A stretch of 64,000 nucleotides of DNA. Origin: Tilletia caries. Taxonomy: Eukaryota; Basidiomycota; Exobasidiomycetes; Tilletiales; Tilletiaceae. Made by a program: the position numbers and the translations under genes. Under the pieces are notes generated by a model, which saw only the letters and a list, made by a program, of their open reading frames with translations, was not told the origin of the DNA and searched no databases. The stretch covers positions 186,001 to 250,000 of the forward strand of contig JALUTQ010000001.1 in the NCBI GenBank assembly GCA_032718865.1, in the 5' to 3' direction. This document shows positions 22,395 to 32,765 of the stretch, piece after piece; positions within the stretch are counted from its first letter, which is position 1, and each line of letters starts with the position of its first letter.

Positions 22395-25300
22395 TCAAGC
22401 GTCGAGTCCTCTCCTTAACTGACCAGGTGAAGGAGATTGCTTGCGAGTGCCACAGCCAAACATCTCCAGCAACTTCCCTTCGTGAAATGATTCTGCGAAT
22501 TGAAAGATCGCGGGAGAGCCGGGCCTCGGGTTATCGTCGTCGCCCAGCAAGCACGAACTTCCGATCATCAATTGTCGCAGAAGATCTTGGTCTGTCAGAC
22601 GCTGCGCAATATCTTTTGAGGGGGCGGTCCGGTTTGAGCATACGGAAGCGTTGCGAAGGATGGTGTTGAACGATTCGTATCGTTCTGTGGCGAAGTTCTT
22701 GCTTGGCCCGAAGTCTTGAATGCTATCGACGAGGTGTACCAGAAGATGGAACTTCCGCTTTGACACCACTCGAGCAGGAAAGAGCGAAGCTGCCGCCCAG
22801 AAGAAATTGTTGAGGGCGTTCGTCAGGTCGGTCTACAGAAGGGAATTTCAGCCTTGTCAATAAATCGTAAATCCATGCCTAGTTCTGATTGAAGCTTTGC
22901 TTCGCATGAAGAGCAAGGACATACGTTGTAGTCTTCCTACCCTGATCTGCTGATTGACTCAGCCAGAATCAGCCTCGTTACTACGCCAGCCCACCTCCAG
23001 GCCTCCCACAACACGTCCGAGATTATTCCGCTGGCCTTCAGAGGAAGGAAAGCCACTGCCGCCACTTGGCAAATTGCTTTAATCTCCTTCCCGACAAGCG
23101 AACCCGCATTCTGAACCAAATATCCTCCTCGCAGCGAACCTGTATCTCCCACACCGGTCATTGTAGCAGCTGATAGCCTGGTCTTCAAGGCGTCCCGCTT
23201 GGCGTCCGACATTGCACACGTTTCGATCCAAAGATACTTAGCGGGCCCAAGTAGCCAAGTGTGGAGAACCTCGATCGGCATCTGAGATGCTACGTCGAAA
23301 CCTGTCACCGCTGTCGCATGCAACGAATCTCGATCAGCTGAATCCCGACCGCAGTCAGCTCTTAGGCTATCCGCTACACCCGCAACTCACCGCGCAGTCT
23401 AAGCAGTGGCCCATGCCACGGCTGTGACCTTAGCCGGAGTTCCTCTGCGTCGCGAGCAGGCCCGTTCTGGTTTGCCCGTGCAAATCCGATCATTGCCGTT
23501 ACCGCACTTTCTGTGACTACGTCTTTGACCCCGTAACGCTTCCTAAGCTCGTCCACCCTCACCTTCACGCCGCCCTTTGCAGCCTTGATCTGCTCGTCAA
23601 GTCTGTATAGCTGCTGGACCGTGCATCTGAGCCGTCCTGGTCGCAGGTATTGCTCAAATTTTGGTCTGGTGTCGATAAGTGAGCCATCGGCATCACAAAG
23701 CCGACAGAACAGGTTCCCATTCAGACCGATAGATGCGCTGAGTTCTGCGGCCATCGGATTGTCACAGAATGCTGCGAGCAGGAAGGGTCGAACCAAAACG
23801 AGCTCGTTGCAAAGGACATCGAAAACTGTAATCGGATTGTTGTAGACATCGCTGCATGAGTCGTGGGAATCACGGAAGACATTGTAAGATTCGGCGTCTT
23901 TCCATACCTTTAAATCGGGCTGCAGGTAGAACTTACATGAGAGCGGTAACGACCACTTCGAGTTGCGCAGTCGCCGTGACAGATGCACTGACGGACAAGA
24001 AGTGTGTGTGTGCGTCCAAGTCTAGAAGGGCGCGGTCCAACAGTAGGTTCGAAAAATACAAGGCCTCGTGCTTGTTCCACTTCTTCGATTTGTTTCCAGA
24101 CAGATCGTCGCAGAAGATTCCAATCGGTACCGAATACACCTTCTTGTTGCCTGCCGTAACGCGTAATGGATTGCCGTGCCTGAGCTCTTCCTCTTGCAGA
24201 TCTGAAGGGAAGATCTGCGGTCAACGATAGCTGTAGATTGAAGTCACATGCGCAATCGCAACGTTCATTGGGCACTCATAGACACTCACAGAGAGGGAGT
24301 TTCTGAAGCTTGTCGCGCTGGTCGGAATCAACACCAAGCGCCGCAACTTTGAATGTGGTTCGCTCGTTTGACACATTCAAACGCCTCTCTTCCTGTACGA
24401 CGTTAAACCCCTCCCCATGCAGTTCGCCTACCTCATCTTCAAAGAAGATGTAAGGGCGAACGACGACATCATCATCAAGGCAGTATACCTCGTCCGTCCA
24501 AAACGAGTGTCCCTCGAGGTAGACCATGGGAGGCGACGTCCGTGTGTCCTCATTGAATGCCAACGCCTTGCCATCTCGAAACTCCTTGAGCTGAGGCCCC
24601 CGACGGGGAAGGAGATGCATGTTTGAGCGTGTTGAGGGGGAGGAAAAGTCCTGGTAAAGTACATAATCCAGTCAGCGTGCATACACAGTACAGGAACCCA
24701 TGGAATGAATAACGTGGGCTACGAACGTTTCGAATGATGTCCGCAATGCTTCTGACATATATGGGCTGTTTGGACGTATCTAGGTAACGTCGTGGCCGCG
24801 CCGGAAAGAGTTTGCGTGCTGCGGCCAAGTCGGTCTCAACACGATGGAGAATGGGAGGTGTTCCGCCGTACGTGCGAGCGATCTTGATGTGAGTTTGAAA
24901 CTCCTCCTTGGAGACCGCAAGTCTGGGAGATAGCCAGTAGCATATTGATGCAAAGCTCTGCGAAAAGGACAAGAGGATGGAGATGAGCCCGATGACATAG
25001 GTAAGAGCGATACAGTGTGCACGTACTTCTTTAGATAAAAAAGGAAACCAACCATCTGGGTTCGCTTTATGCTGTCTACGTAGACCATCTGCAGCCGCCT
25101 GAATAGTCAGATCGAGCTCTCGATTGCGTTCCTCCTCCTCTTCGTGCCGCAGGGCCAGCCAATCTTCATCTGCGTCACGTTCCGCCTCCTGCCAGAAGCG
25201 TTCAGCTCGACGGTCGCTGGCAGAGGCTCCAAGTAGATACTCATCTCCAAGCCCAACTCCTTGCGCGTCGTCTTCCAATGCTTCCCTCCCACCGATCTCC

Positions 25301-25706
25301 TCGTCGCGTAAGTGTGCAAATGCATCTATTCCAACTCCGCTCTATGTATGGCAAGTACAGGTGTCAACGAACGTATGGTTGAGGCTCGCTGACAACAAGA
25401 TGACTGACTACTCACCGTCTTGGCAATTGTTGTCTTGCAATCTTGATGCCTCATTGATCGAAAGTGATTTTGAACGTTTCTTCGTAGAACGATGCATACT
25501 CCGACTCCCATATCGCTGCAAGGAAGGCATTTGAATGTGTTGGTGTCTGCAACGGGCTCCAAGTCTTTATCGCACGGTTGCACGAAGATCAAGATCGTAC
25601 GCATCAGAAAATAGGACAGCAAGTTAGCAACGGACGCTCAACTCTCACCTATGTAGTCCAAGTCTTCGCTCTCGTTGACGCGCTTCCGTTTCTGACGACC
25701 TCGCAT
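22395..25706 (-). CDS. tnp2-like (CACTA-type) transposase gene, multi-exon
   Basis: Reading on the minus strand from ATG 25706 (MRGRQKRKRVNESEDLDYIG, then a GTGAGA donor). Exon 2 carries a zinc finger (FKCLPCSDMGVGV...NHFRSMRHQDC). Later exons give an acidic coiled segment (ALRHEEEEERNRELDL), a core block with GIFCDDLSGNKSKKWNKHEA (about 24120-24060), a block with FCDNPMAAELSASIGLNGN and FCRLC (about 23780-23690), and a C-terminal block with KRKFHLLVHLVDSIQDFGPS and FATERYESFNTILR (about 22760-22690). This set matches a large basidiomycete transposase family related to plant tnp2. Conserved Asp residues suggest a DDE catalytic core acting in the nucleus. At least six introns are needed. The C-terminus ends at 22395 and looks short for the family. 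I found no CACTA termini. Confidence 0.7.
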
Positions 25707-26084
25707 TGCTGAGTGCTGCCAGGTATGGAATACCGAGTTGTGGGCTGGAGAGTGGAGAGTGGAGACGGGGGGTCAAGAAAGATGAAGTGAGCGCTTTAGT
25801 TGCGTTGCATGGTCCCCGCTCTGGCCATCCCTTGTCTCACATTTTAGCGCTCTCCTTCCGCATCTGGCATCAGTGATCTTCGACAACTCTACTCTTTGCC
25901 ATCACCCAATTCCACATCGTCCACACTGTCAGCTCAAACTTTGCACCCCCCTCCTCCCCGACATCGTCTGCGCGCATCCAGAACAGGGAAAGGTCAGTCA
26001 ATCCTGCTATTGGCAAAGTGGTCCATTGTCAGCTGAAGCTGAAGCGTCTGTACGTTCCCAGGAAACGATTACTCACCAATCACC
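25707..26084. promoter_or_regulatory. Shared intergenic region between divergent genes
   Basis: 378 bp separate the starts of the minus-strand tnp2-like gene and the plus-strand acidic gene. No TATA box stands out. CT-rich stretches typical of fungal promoters are present on the plus strand. A common promoter is inferred from geometry only. Confidence 0.4.
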
Positions 26085-28338
26085 ATGCAAGCATTGATGA
26101 ACATGGCCGATGTTTCCCCCTGTCTTGCTGCCGACGCAGCGGCCCTTGCCGACGAAGACGATCTTGGCCCGATGTTTGAGAGGCATCGAAGATGGCAGGG
26201 CTTGCCTAGGAATGAGAAAGAAGACGACACGCAGTTTACGGACGAGAAAAGCGACCTTGGCAAGGTTCCTCGCCATATTCGTACCCCTCAAAACTCCCAG
26301 CGCGCAGGACCAAGTCAGCTCAACAGGACGCGACGCCACGTCTCGGATGACGAAGATGGAAACGTCAATCGAGACTCACAGTCGGGAGCCAAATTCAGTC
26401 GAGCAAGAACAGCAAGCGAGCCAGTTTGGATCTCAAAGACCTGCTCGCCTGCTACGACAGCGATGAGGAAGCGAGACCTGAAGTCAGGGAGAACTATGAG
26501 GAGATGGGTGACGGGGGAAAACCATGGTGGGAGGCGGAGGATGAAGAGGAGGAAGAGGAAGAGGAAGAGGAAGAGGAAGAGGAAGAGGAAGAGGAAGAGG
26601 AAGAGGAAGAGGAAGAGGAAGAGGAAGAGGAAGAGGAAGAGGAAGAGGAAGAGGAAGAGGAAGAGGAAGAGGAAGAGGAAGAGGAAGAGGAAGAGGAAGA
26701 GGAGGGAAGGGCAGATGAGGAGGACTTCGAAGGAGAAGAGGAGAAGGAGGACGAGGAGATGGACGAAGAGGATGGAGTTGAGGAGGAGAAGCGAAGTGAG
26801 GAGCGAGAAGAGGACGACGAGAAGGAGGACAAGAACGTTCGCACCTTCCGCAAATCGTACGGACTAAACGTAGCCGAAGCAGTGCAGGTACTTGACAGCA
26901 TTTTGGTAGTCGACGGCAAAGGTCAGGTGAGCTGATCGATTGCAGTCTGCCTCAACTTAAAGATAGTGCACGTATCGAGACTAGAGACCACACCCTCCAT
27001 TTGGTTCATGCTTCAGAACGCATCTCGAGAAGTGGTATGGTCTGCTGTCGCTTCCGTCAAGGCGATGAGCAAGATGGCTATGTCTATGCAACAGATCAAT
27101 GCCTACCAGAAGAGGAACGAGATGTTGCTCAGGCGTGTGGAACGAAACACCATACGTTTTGAGCAGATGCAGAGGAACTTGGAGTTGGTGCATGCAAAAC
27201 TCGAAGAGACAAACGCCAAGCTCGACGAGACGACCGTAAAGCTGGAAGAGCTGCAGGAGAGCCTCGCGGATATGAAGCCCACGAAGCTTCCTAAGCCCGA
27301 ACTTGTAAGCAGATACTGGTTCAGTGGATTCAACATCATGCTTATCACGTTCTATTGTGCTGATATCCACCTGCTGGCTGCTGTGTTCGGGACTGATCAG
27401 GCCAAATTGAAGCAGACCGCAGCGCAGCTTTTCTACAGCCCAAAGGTGGAGTCCTACTCGGCTCAAGGCAATCTTTTCAAGAACGTGAAGGTGGGTGGCA
27501 GTATGACCGCTGACCCTTCATCGTTCATTGTTCAAATCTGCTACCGAATTGGAAGTACTGAAGAAGCATTCAATAACGTTCCTCAGCGCTACATCATCAG
27601 CTTCCCATTGGACGTCGGGCCGATCTGCAAAACGATCCTAGACAGCGCCGACGAGGATACCATCAAGTCCGAAATATGGGAGCCTCTAGCACACAAGCTC
27701 GGCACCCTTAGATGCAACTTCAGGGACTATGTGAGTATATTTGCCGTCTGCATTCGCCCATGGCGGCTGACTGCTGAGCCACCTCAGTGTCACTGACTAA
27801 TATCATATATGTTTTTGTAAGCTGCATGAATCGATAGTGAAGCTTCAAACACTCCCGGAAGTCTTCCACAAAGCGACCGATAGCTATGAGGTTCCTATGA
27901 CCAGTGATCGCATTCGCAGGTTTGCACTTCTGGTGAGTATATCAATATCTTTATCTTTTGATTTGACATTGGAGCGCGCTTATGATGTCCATCCTGGATT
28001 CTTCGATCCCTTTCACAGAGATGCTATGTGAAACAAATCGGCGCTCGTAATGCCGATGGGACAACAAAGGCAGGCCTCTGGAAGACCGTTGATGAAGCTC
28101 TGGAAGGCGTCAGACAGCGCGAGAAGACGGAACCCCACTTGGTGAAAGCGTATGTTCTATTTGTGGTTTGCTACTCAGTTTACAGGGTGCTAAACTACAC
28201 ATACTGCTGTCTCTTACCGCTCGAAGCGACATGAAGGCAATCGTAACCCACGACAAGAAAAAGTACGGAGAATACTCGGACAAATCACTGGAGAAGGAAC
28301 CTTCGCGCGACGCTGAGTTCGCCAAATGCTTCAACTAG
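26085..28338 (+). CDS. Acidic, coiled-coil protein of unknown function, multi-exon
   Basis: Probable start ATG 26085 (MQALMNMADVSPCLAADAAA), with a second Met six codons on. Near 26410-26430 the frame shifts by one into SLDLKDLLACYDSDEEARPE, then enters an almost pure Glu tract encoded by GAGGAA repeats. After an intron near 26930 comes a coiled coil (QRNLELVHAKLEETNAKLDE, about 27166-27290), then a globular part (KVGGSMTADPSSFIVQICYR; EIWEPLAHKLGTLRCNFRDY). Further GT-AG introns separate small exons ending in KYGEYSDKSLEKEP and the stop at 28336-28338. I do not recognise the family. Its divergent pairing with the tnp2-like gene suggests it could be an accessory gene of the same transposon, but this is inference. 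The early frame shift needs checking. Confidence 0.55.
26544..26703 (+). repeat. GAGGAA microsatellite encoding poly-Glu
   Basis: About 26 uninterrupted copies of GAGGAA within the coding region. It reads Glu-Glu in frame on the plus strand. Such tracts change length readily. Confidence 0.95.
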
Positions 28339-28539
28339 ATCACTCATCTCTGTGAGTATTTCTCTCCCCCACTCGCTCCTTCTGAACTCTCAGACCTCAC
28401 AGCTCACTGTCGTATCCAGACCTCCTTCTCCCCTGTACTCGGATGATGGACTTTCGCTCTTTCGCAGTACGGTCTTTGATAGAATATCATCGACATCGAC
28501 ATCGCCTCGCCTTGTCTCTTCCTCTGGACCATCACGGAC

Positions 28540-29170
28540 CTCGCTTCTCGGTTCTCCTCTCGTGCCTTGTGCCTCTCGCCTCTCGGGTTTCCGTCTCTGG
28601 ATTCGTTCTCGACCCTTCAAAACCAGAAAACACGTCAAAACCTACCAAATGCCTACAAAACATCAACCTCGTCTCTTGAATCTTACTCTCGATTCTCGCC
28701 TCTCGACTCTCACTCTCGGTCCCGCTTCGTTTCTCGCCTTTTGCCTCTCGGTTCCGGTGAGCCTGATCCTGGTTCGAGAAGCATAGCAGAGTGGACATTC
28801 CTGAAAATTGAACATTGAACCAAGCTCGCTGCTGCCTGATGCCTCCAGAACCGTCTATCTGCATCACGCTCCACGGTTACGTATCGGTAATCGCCCCTGC
28901 TCTCGCCTCTCGCTCCGCGCCTCCCGGTTAATCTCCCTCACCTCGAGCCTCTCGGGTCTCCATCTCCTGCTTCGTTCTCGACCATTTCAAAACCCACAAA
29001 ACACGTCAAAACCTACCAAATCACTGCAAAACATCAGCCTCGTCTCTCAATTCTCGACTCTCGGCTCTTCGTTTCTCGCCTCTCGGTTCTCGCCTCTCGG
29101 TTCTCGCTCTCGGTTCGCGCTCTCGGTTCGCGCTCTCAGCTCCCGCCTCTCGCTCTCGGTCGAAACTGGA
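28540..29170. repeat. Degenerate tandem duplication rich in CTCTCGGTTCTCGC motifs
   Basis: Two units about 370 bp apart share the core AAAACACGTCAAAACCTACC (about 28630 and 28999), followed by AAAACATCA-CCTCGTCTCT and then runs of CTCGCCTCTCGGTTCTCG. The second unit has an expanded CTCTCGGTTCGCG array. Non-coding. Confidence 0.75.
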
Positions 29171-30984
29171 TTATGGATACCTATACGGAGCAACCGTCAT
29201 CCTCTCTGTGATCCACAATGTTCGTTGGCGAGACCCGAAAAGGAGAAGTGATCACCTCTCTTTTGACGCGCTGACCCTTGACCAGCATCTTCTCGTCTAT
29301 GACAACCACTGACCAACACCGACCGCGGACACTCACTACACTGACAACACATGTTATGTTTTCTCTAACGCTCTTCAGCCCCATGTCAGCTTTTTCTCCA
29401 GCCCGACAGTCTTTTGTTTCCATTCTTCTATCTCGGAAGACACCTTGGCTCAGTACGGCCACATGACGTTTATCCCCTAACAGCAGTCTATGTGTCCTGA
29501 ACTCTCCTTAATTACTGACTGTCTTTCCCTCGCACCCTAAGTACTATTGGGTCACAGATCACACGTGTCCTTTGACTTATGATGGGCGCAGCAGACAATA
29601 ACGTTACGCAGTACGCTGTACGCAAACGTCCGTGAGTCGATCGTCCATACACCTCCACGCTTCTTCGAGGAAGGCAACAATGCAACATCGCTTACTCCCT
29701 TCTCTTTATCGCGCTCTCTCTCGCAGTCTACGGCGTGTCCTGTCCCGTTGTCTCCGCCTAGGGTATGGCAGGTGCGTAAAATGACCAGGATCTACCAACA
29801 TCCATGCGCGTATGTAATGCTCACACCCTCTTTGGAAGCGCTCACGCTTCCGTTATTCCGTAGACCTCTCTGTCGTTCATTTCAAGATTTTCCATTCCTT
29901 TACTCCTCCCTTTCACCTTTGCCCCCAGATCTTCTTCCTGACGACCGCTTTCTCCCCAGGCTAAGCGTGGCAGTCAGCTTGTTACTGTCTGCTCCCCTCC
30001 CACGGCGTGTTCACTATCTCTCTCTCTCTCTTTCTTTTACGAAGGTGCCTTGTTCGTTCACCTTGCTCTCGCCATGACCCATCAAGTTGAGTGTTGCTTA
30101 TCTACGCATATCACCGTTTGCAACGTGCGTCGTACAACTGCTGACACTTGAGCCTTTATTGCTTCCGCTCCAATAGAGCTTCATCAAGAACATGCGGGAC
30201 GTGGCAGCCCGCTGCGTGAGTGCCGCGTCTACCTCTTGCCTTGACTCTGCTGATCTCCTATGCCGACTAAACATATTCACGGCATCGATACCAGTTACCA
30301 CATACACAGTCAATGTTGGGAGCCTCACTGAGTCAAACCCCCATCATCCTAAGAACTCCCTGTACACAGATGGCTCACACGACGATCGCTTCTGTTTCCT
30401 TCGTTTTTTTCTGCTGGTATCCTCTGCCGACTAACCATATCCAGTGTTCCACAGTCGCATGACAGAGACATAACGCCCATTCATCGATACTGATCATTTG
30501 TACATCCCCTTTCTCCACAGCGAGTGCCCTCTCTACGCCTCATTCGTGCCTGCCTCGCCACTGAACATATTACTCCCTTCCGACCCCTCTACCACGACCG
30601 TCCATCATCCCTCGAGCCGCCCACAGGCTTAGAGGCGAGCCTCGTATCCATCGGCCTGTCGAGTGAGTCTTTGAGGCCAGTGCTTACACCTCGACGATCT
30701 AAGCTGACACCCTCTTTCTTTCTCTCTCCACGTCCACATATACAGCCATGGTCGTAGAGACCCCTATGCCGAATGAAGTCGGATCGATACCTCCTCGGTC
30801 GCCGGCGGCGAGATCTTGAGATGCCTATCCAGGGAAGCACGGCCATCGCACAAAGGCCCGAGGGCAGAACATGATCTTGTCTCTGTCTTTGCGCTCACTG
30901 CTCACACCTCATAACCCTCCTCCCCTGCGCAGCTAACCCTCGTTTGATTGCTCCTCGCTCTCCCCTATAGTTCCAATCCCTTCC
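29171..30984. other. No recognisable gene
   Basis: Pyrimidine-rich sequence with scattered GT-AG-like signals and short open frames. None carries a recognisable domain, and I could not join any into a convincing gene. Confidence 0.4.
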
Positions 30985-31440
30985 CCCTCCTGCCTCTGCC
31001 TCGCCTCTGCCTCTCGCGTGTGACGTCTACGTTCTCACCTCCGCGCGCGCGCGCTCTCTCTACCCTCTCTCTCTTTCTCTGCAGACCTCTCTCTCTACCC
31101 TTTCTCTCTCTTTCTCTGCAGGCCTCTCTCTCTTCCCTCTCTCTCTTTCTCTGCAGACCTTTTTCTCTCTTTCCTGCAGACCTCTCCCTTTCTCTCACAC
31201 CCCCCTTTCCACCGCGACAGCGACATCATGACCATTGACCAGCAAGCGGGTAAGTCTCTCATTGTGTAGTCCCCCACTTTCGTCCCATCTACCGGTGCGG
31301 CTGTGCGAGCTGACCCGCTTCTGCTGTCGTCGTTCCTCTGCTTCCCCTCCAACAGGTCCTGCCATCCCCTCTCCCAGCGGCCAGCAGCGGCCTCCGTCCT
31401 CTCCCACCCAAGGCCCCAAGTCCTCTTATCCCTGTCAGTA
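30985..31440 (+). repeat. Segment with a paralogous copy at about 57100-57560
   Basis: Shares with 57100-57560, in the same orientation, a CTCTGCCTC run, GCGCGCGC-rich bases, repeats of CTCTCTCTTTCTCTGCAGACC, then GCGACATCA-GACCA...AGCGGGTAAGTCT and GTGCGA-CTG-ACGAGCTGACCCGCTTCTGC. Here the array is CT-rich; in the other copy the CTCTGC motif is expanded. Confidence 0.75.
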
Positions 31441-31498
31441 CTGCGTTCCCTCCCCGAACAGCATACGAGCATACGGAATAACCGTCACCACGATGTAA
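31228..31498 (+). CDS. Possible two-exon small protein or gene fragment
   Basis: ATG 31228 reads MTIDQQAG, then a good donor (G|GTAAGTCTC) and an acceptor at CCTCCAACAG before GTCCTGCC. The spliced frame gives PAIPSPSGQQRPPSSP, then SSYPCQYC, and stops at 31496-31498. YPCQYC looks like the first half of a C2H2 zinc finger, so this may be a truncated zinc-finger gene. The copy at 57.3 kb lacks the ATG. Weak. Confidence 0.3.
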
Positions 31499-31848
31499 TT
31501 ACATGCGACGTTCCGTAATGCTATAGCGATTCATACTTTTATACCCTAGCCTTTTGTGAGAGCTGTGGCCGGTGTGACTCTGAGTCCTCAGCGTGAGTAC
31601 TCGTGATCACTCAGAGCAAGGTCCTCATGATTCGCCCTGGAGCCACACTCAGGAATGCCTAAGAGGGGAACCCTCCTAGTGGCTCCCATTTATGCTCTAA
31701 GCCCTCAGGAAAACTCATGAGCCCACCTCCTACAGGGGTCTCGTAGCACTCTGAGAAGTTTCGGCTAGCGTTACTCTAACGCTAGAATTTGCCCGCAGTG
31801 TATACCTCGTGCACGCGAAGTGAAAGGTGACCGGTGACCGGCGACCCG

Positions 31849-31856
31849 TATAAAGG
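31849..31856 (+). promoter_or_regulatory. TATA box of the 32.0-kb secreted-protein gene
   Basis: TATAAAGG, 160 bp upstream of ATG 32016, followed by a pyrimidine-rich leader. Position fits a fungal core promoter. Confidence 0.5.
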
Positions 31857-32015
31857 AAGGTATTCACAGCATGCAGCACCGGTCAAGCTCCCTTCCACCA
31901 TCTGATCGCACCGCGCTCTTCCTAGCCTCTCCCCTCACCATCACCTCTCCTTCGCCATTCTGTCTTCCATCTTACAGCCACCTTCCTTTGCACAGCAAGA
32001 CTTGCGAAACTAGCC

Positions 32016-32765
32016 ATGCTCGCCGCCACGTTCATCGCTCTCGCCTCGACCTTCAGCGTTGCCCTGGCGGGGCTGACTTCCTTGAAGTCCGTCGGCCCCG
32101 TCTCACCTGCCACGAGCCTAAAGTCTTCGGCAACCTCCTATTGACGAAACCTTCTGGCAAGACGTTCGCTGCCTCATTCCAGAGCGCAACCGACAGTCAG
32201 AATCGCGTTCTGCTCTCCAGTGTGAGTACGGTCGGCTTCTGTGGCCCCATGGCAGTAGTCTGAATCGTGTCCTCTGATCCTCATCTTGTACTCATACACT
32301 GTTTTCTGTTTACTCCAGAGCGGCAAGAACACTACCGACCCCGCCTCCTCATTCCAGCTCACCCAGTGCGAATCCACAGTCATGCCTGAGACTGGAGCAG
32401 ACAATTCTGATGGCTCGATCACTTACTACGGCCAACTGCGATCCAACACTCATCCTGATCAGTGCGTTACTGCCACGACTTTCGGCGGTTCCTCTCCCTC
32501 TCCCTCGACTCTCGTGAGCCAGCCTTGTTCGTGGACGGACAACTCTGGGCTTATCGGCCAATGGTTTGCTCTCACGGAGTACAAGGCCACAGGCAAGCCG
32601 TCGACCTATGCACTCAACTTTGTCGGAAAGACGAGCTTCAGCACGAGGAACTCGACCTACGGCTGGACCAGCACTCGCGCAAAGAACGGCGCTCGCGTGG
32701 TCAAGCTCATCTACTCGCCGAATGGAAACACTACCACTGGTAGCTCGGTGACCATTCGTGCTTGA
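32016..32765 (+). pseudogene. Secreted protein gene with a one-base frame break
   Basis: ATG 32016 encodes a clear signal peptide (MLAATFIALASTFSVALA), but this frame stops after about 43 residues. The conserved-looking mature part lies one base over (LTCHEPKVFGNLLLTKPSG). The switch falls between the G4 run at 32069-32072 and the C4 run at 32096-32099. An intron runs 32222-32318 (GTGAGT...TCCAG). Exon 2 has NTHPDQCVTATTF and SQPCSWTDN followed by GQWFAL, with paired Cys and a QWF motif that recalls ricin-B-like beta-trefoil repeats, though weakly. The stop is at 32763-32765. It would be an extracellular protein of about 210 residues. Function unknown. Confidence 0.55.

Noticed and set aside
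31030..31200. CT-rich runs with CTGCAG as a chain of splice acceptors
   Set aside because: They are tandem CTCTCTTTCTCTGCAG repeats without matching donors or exons.
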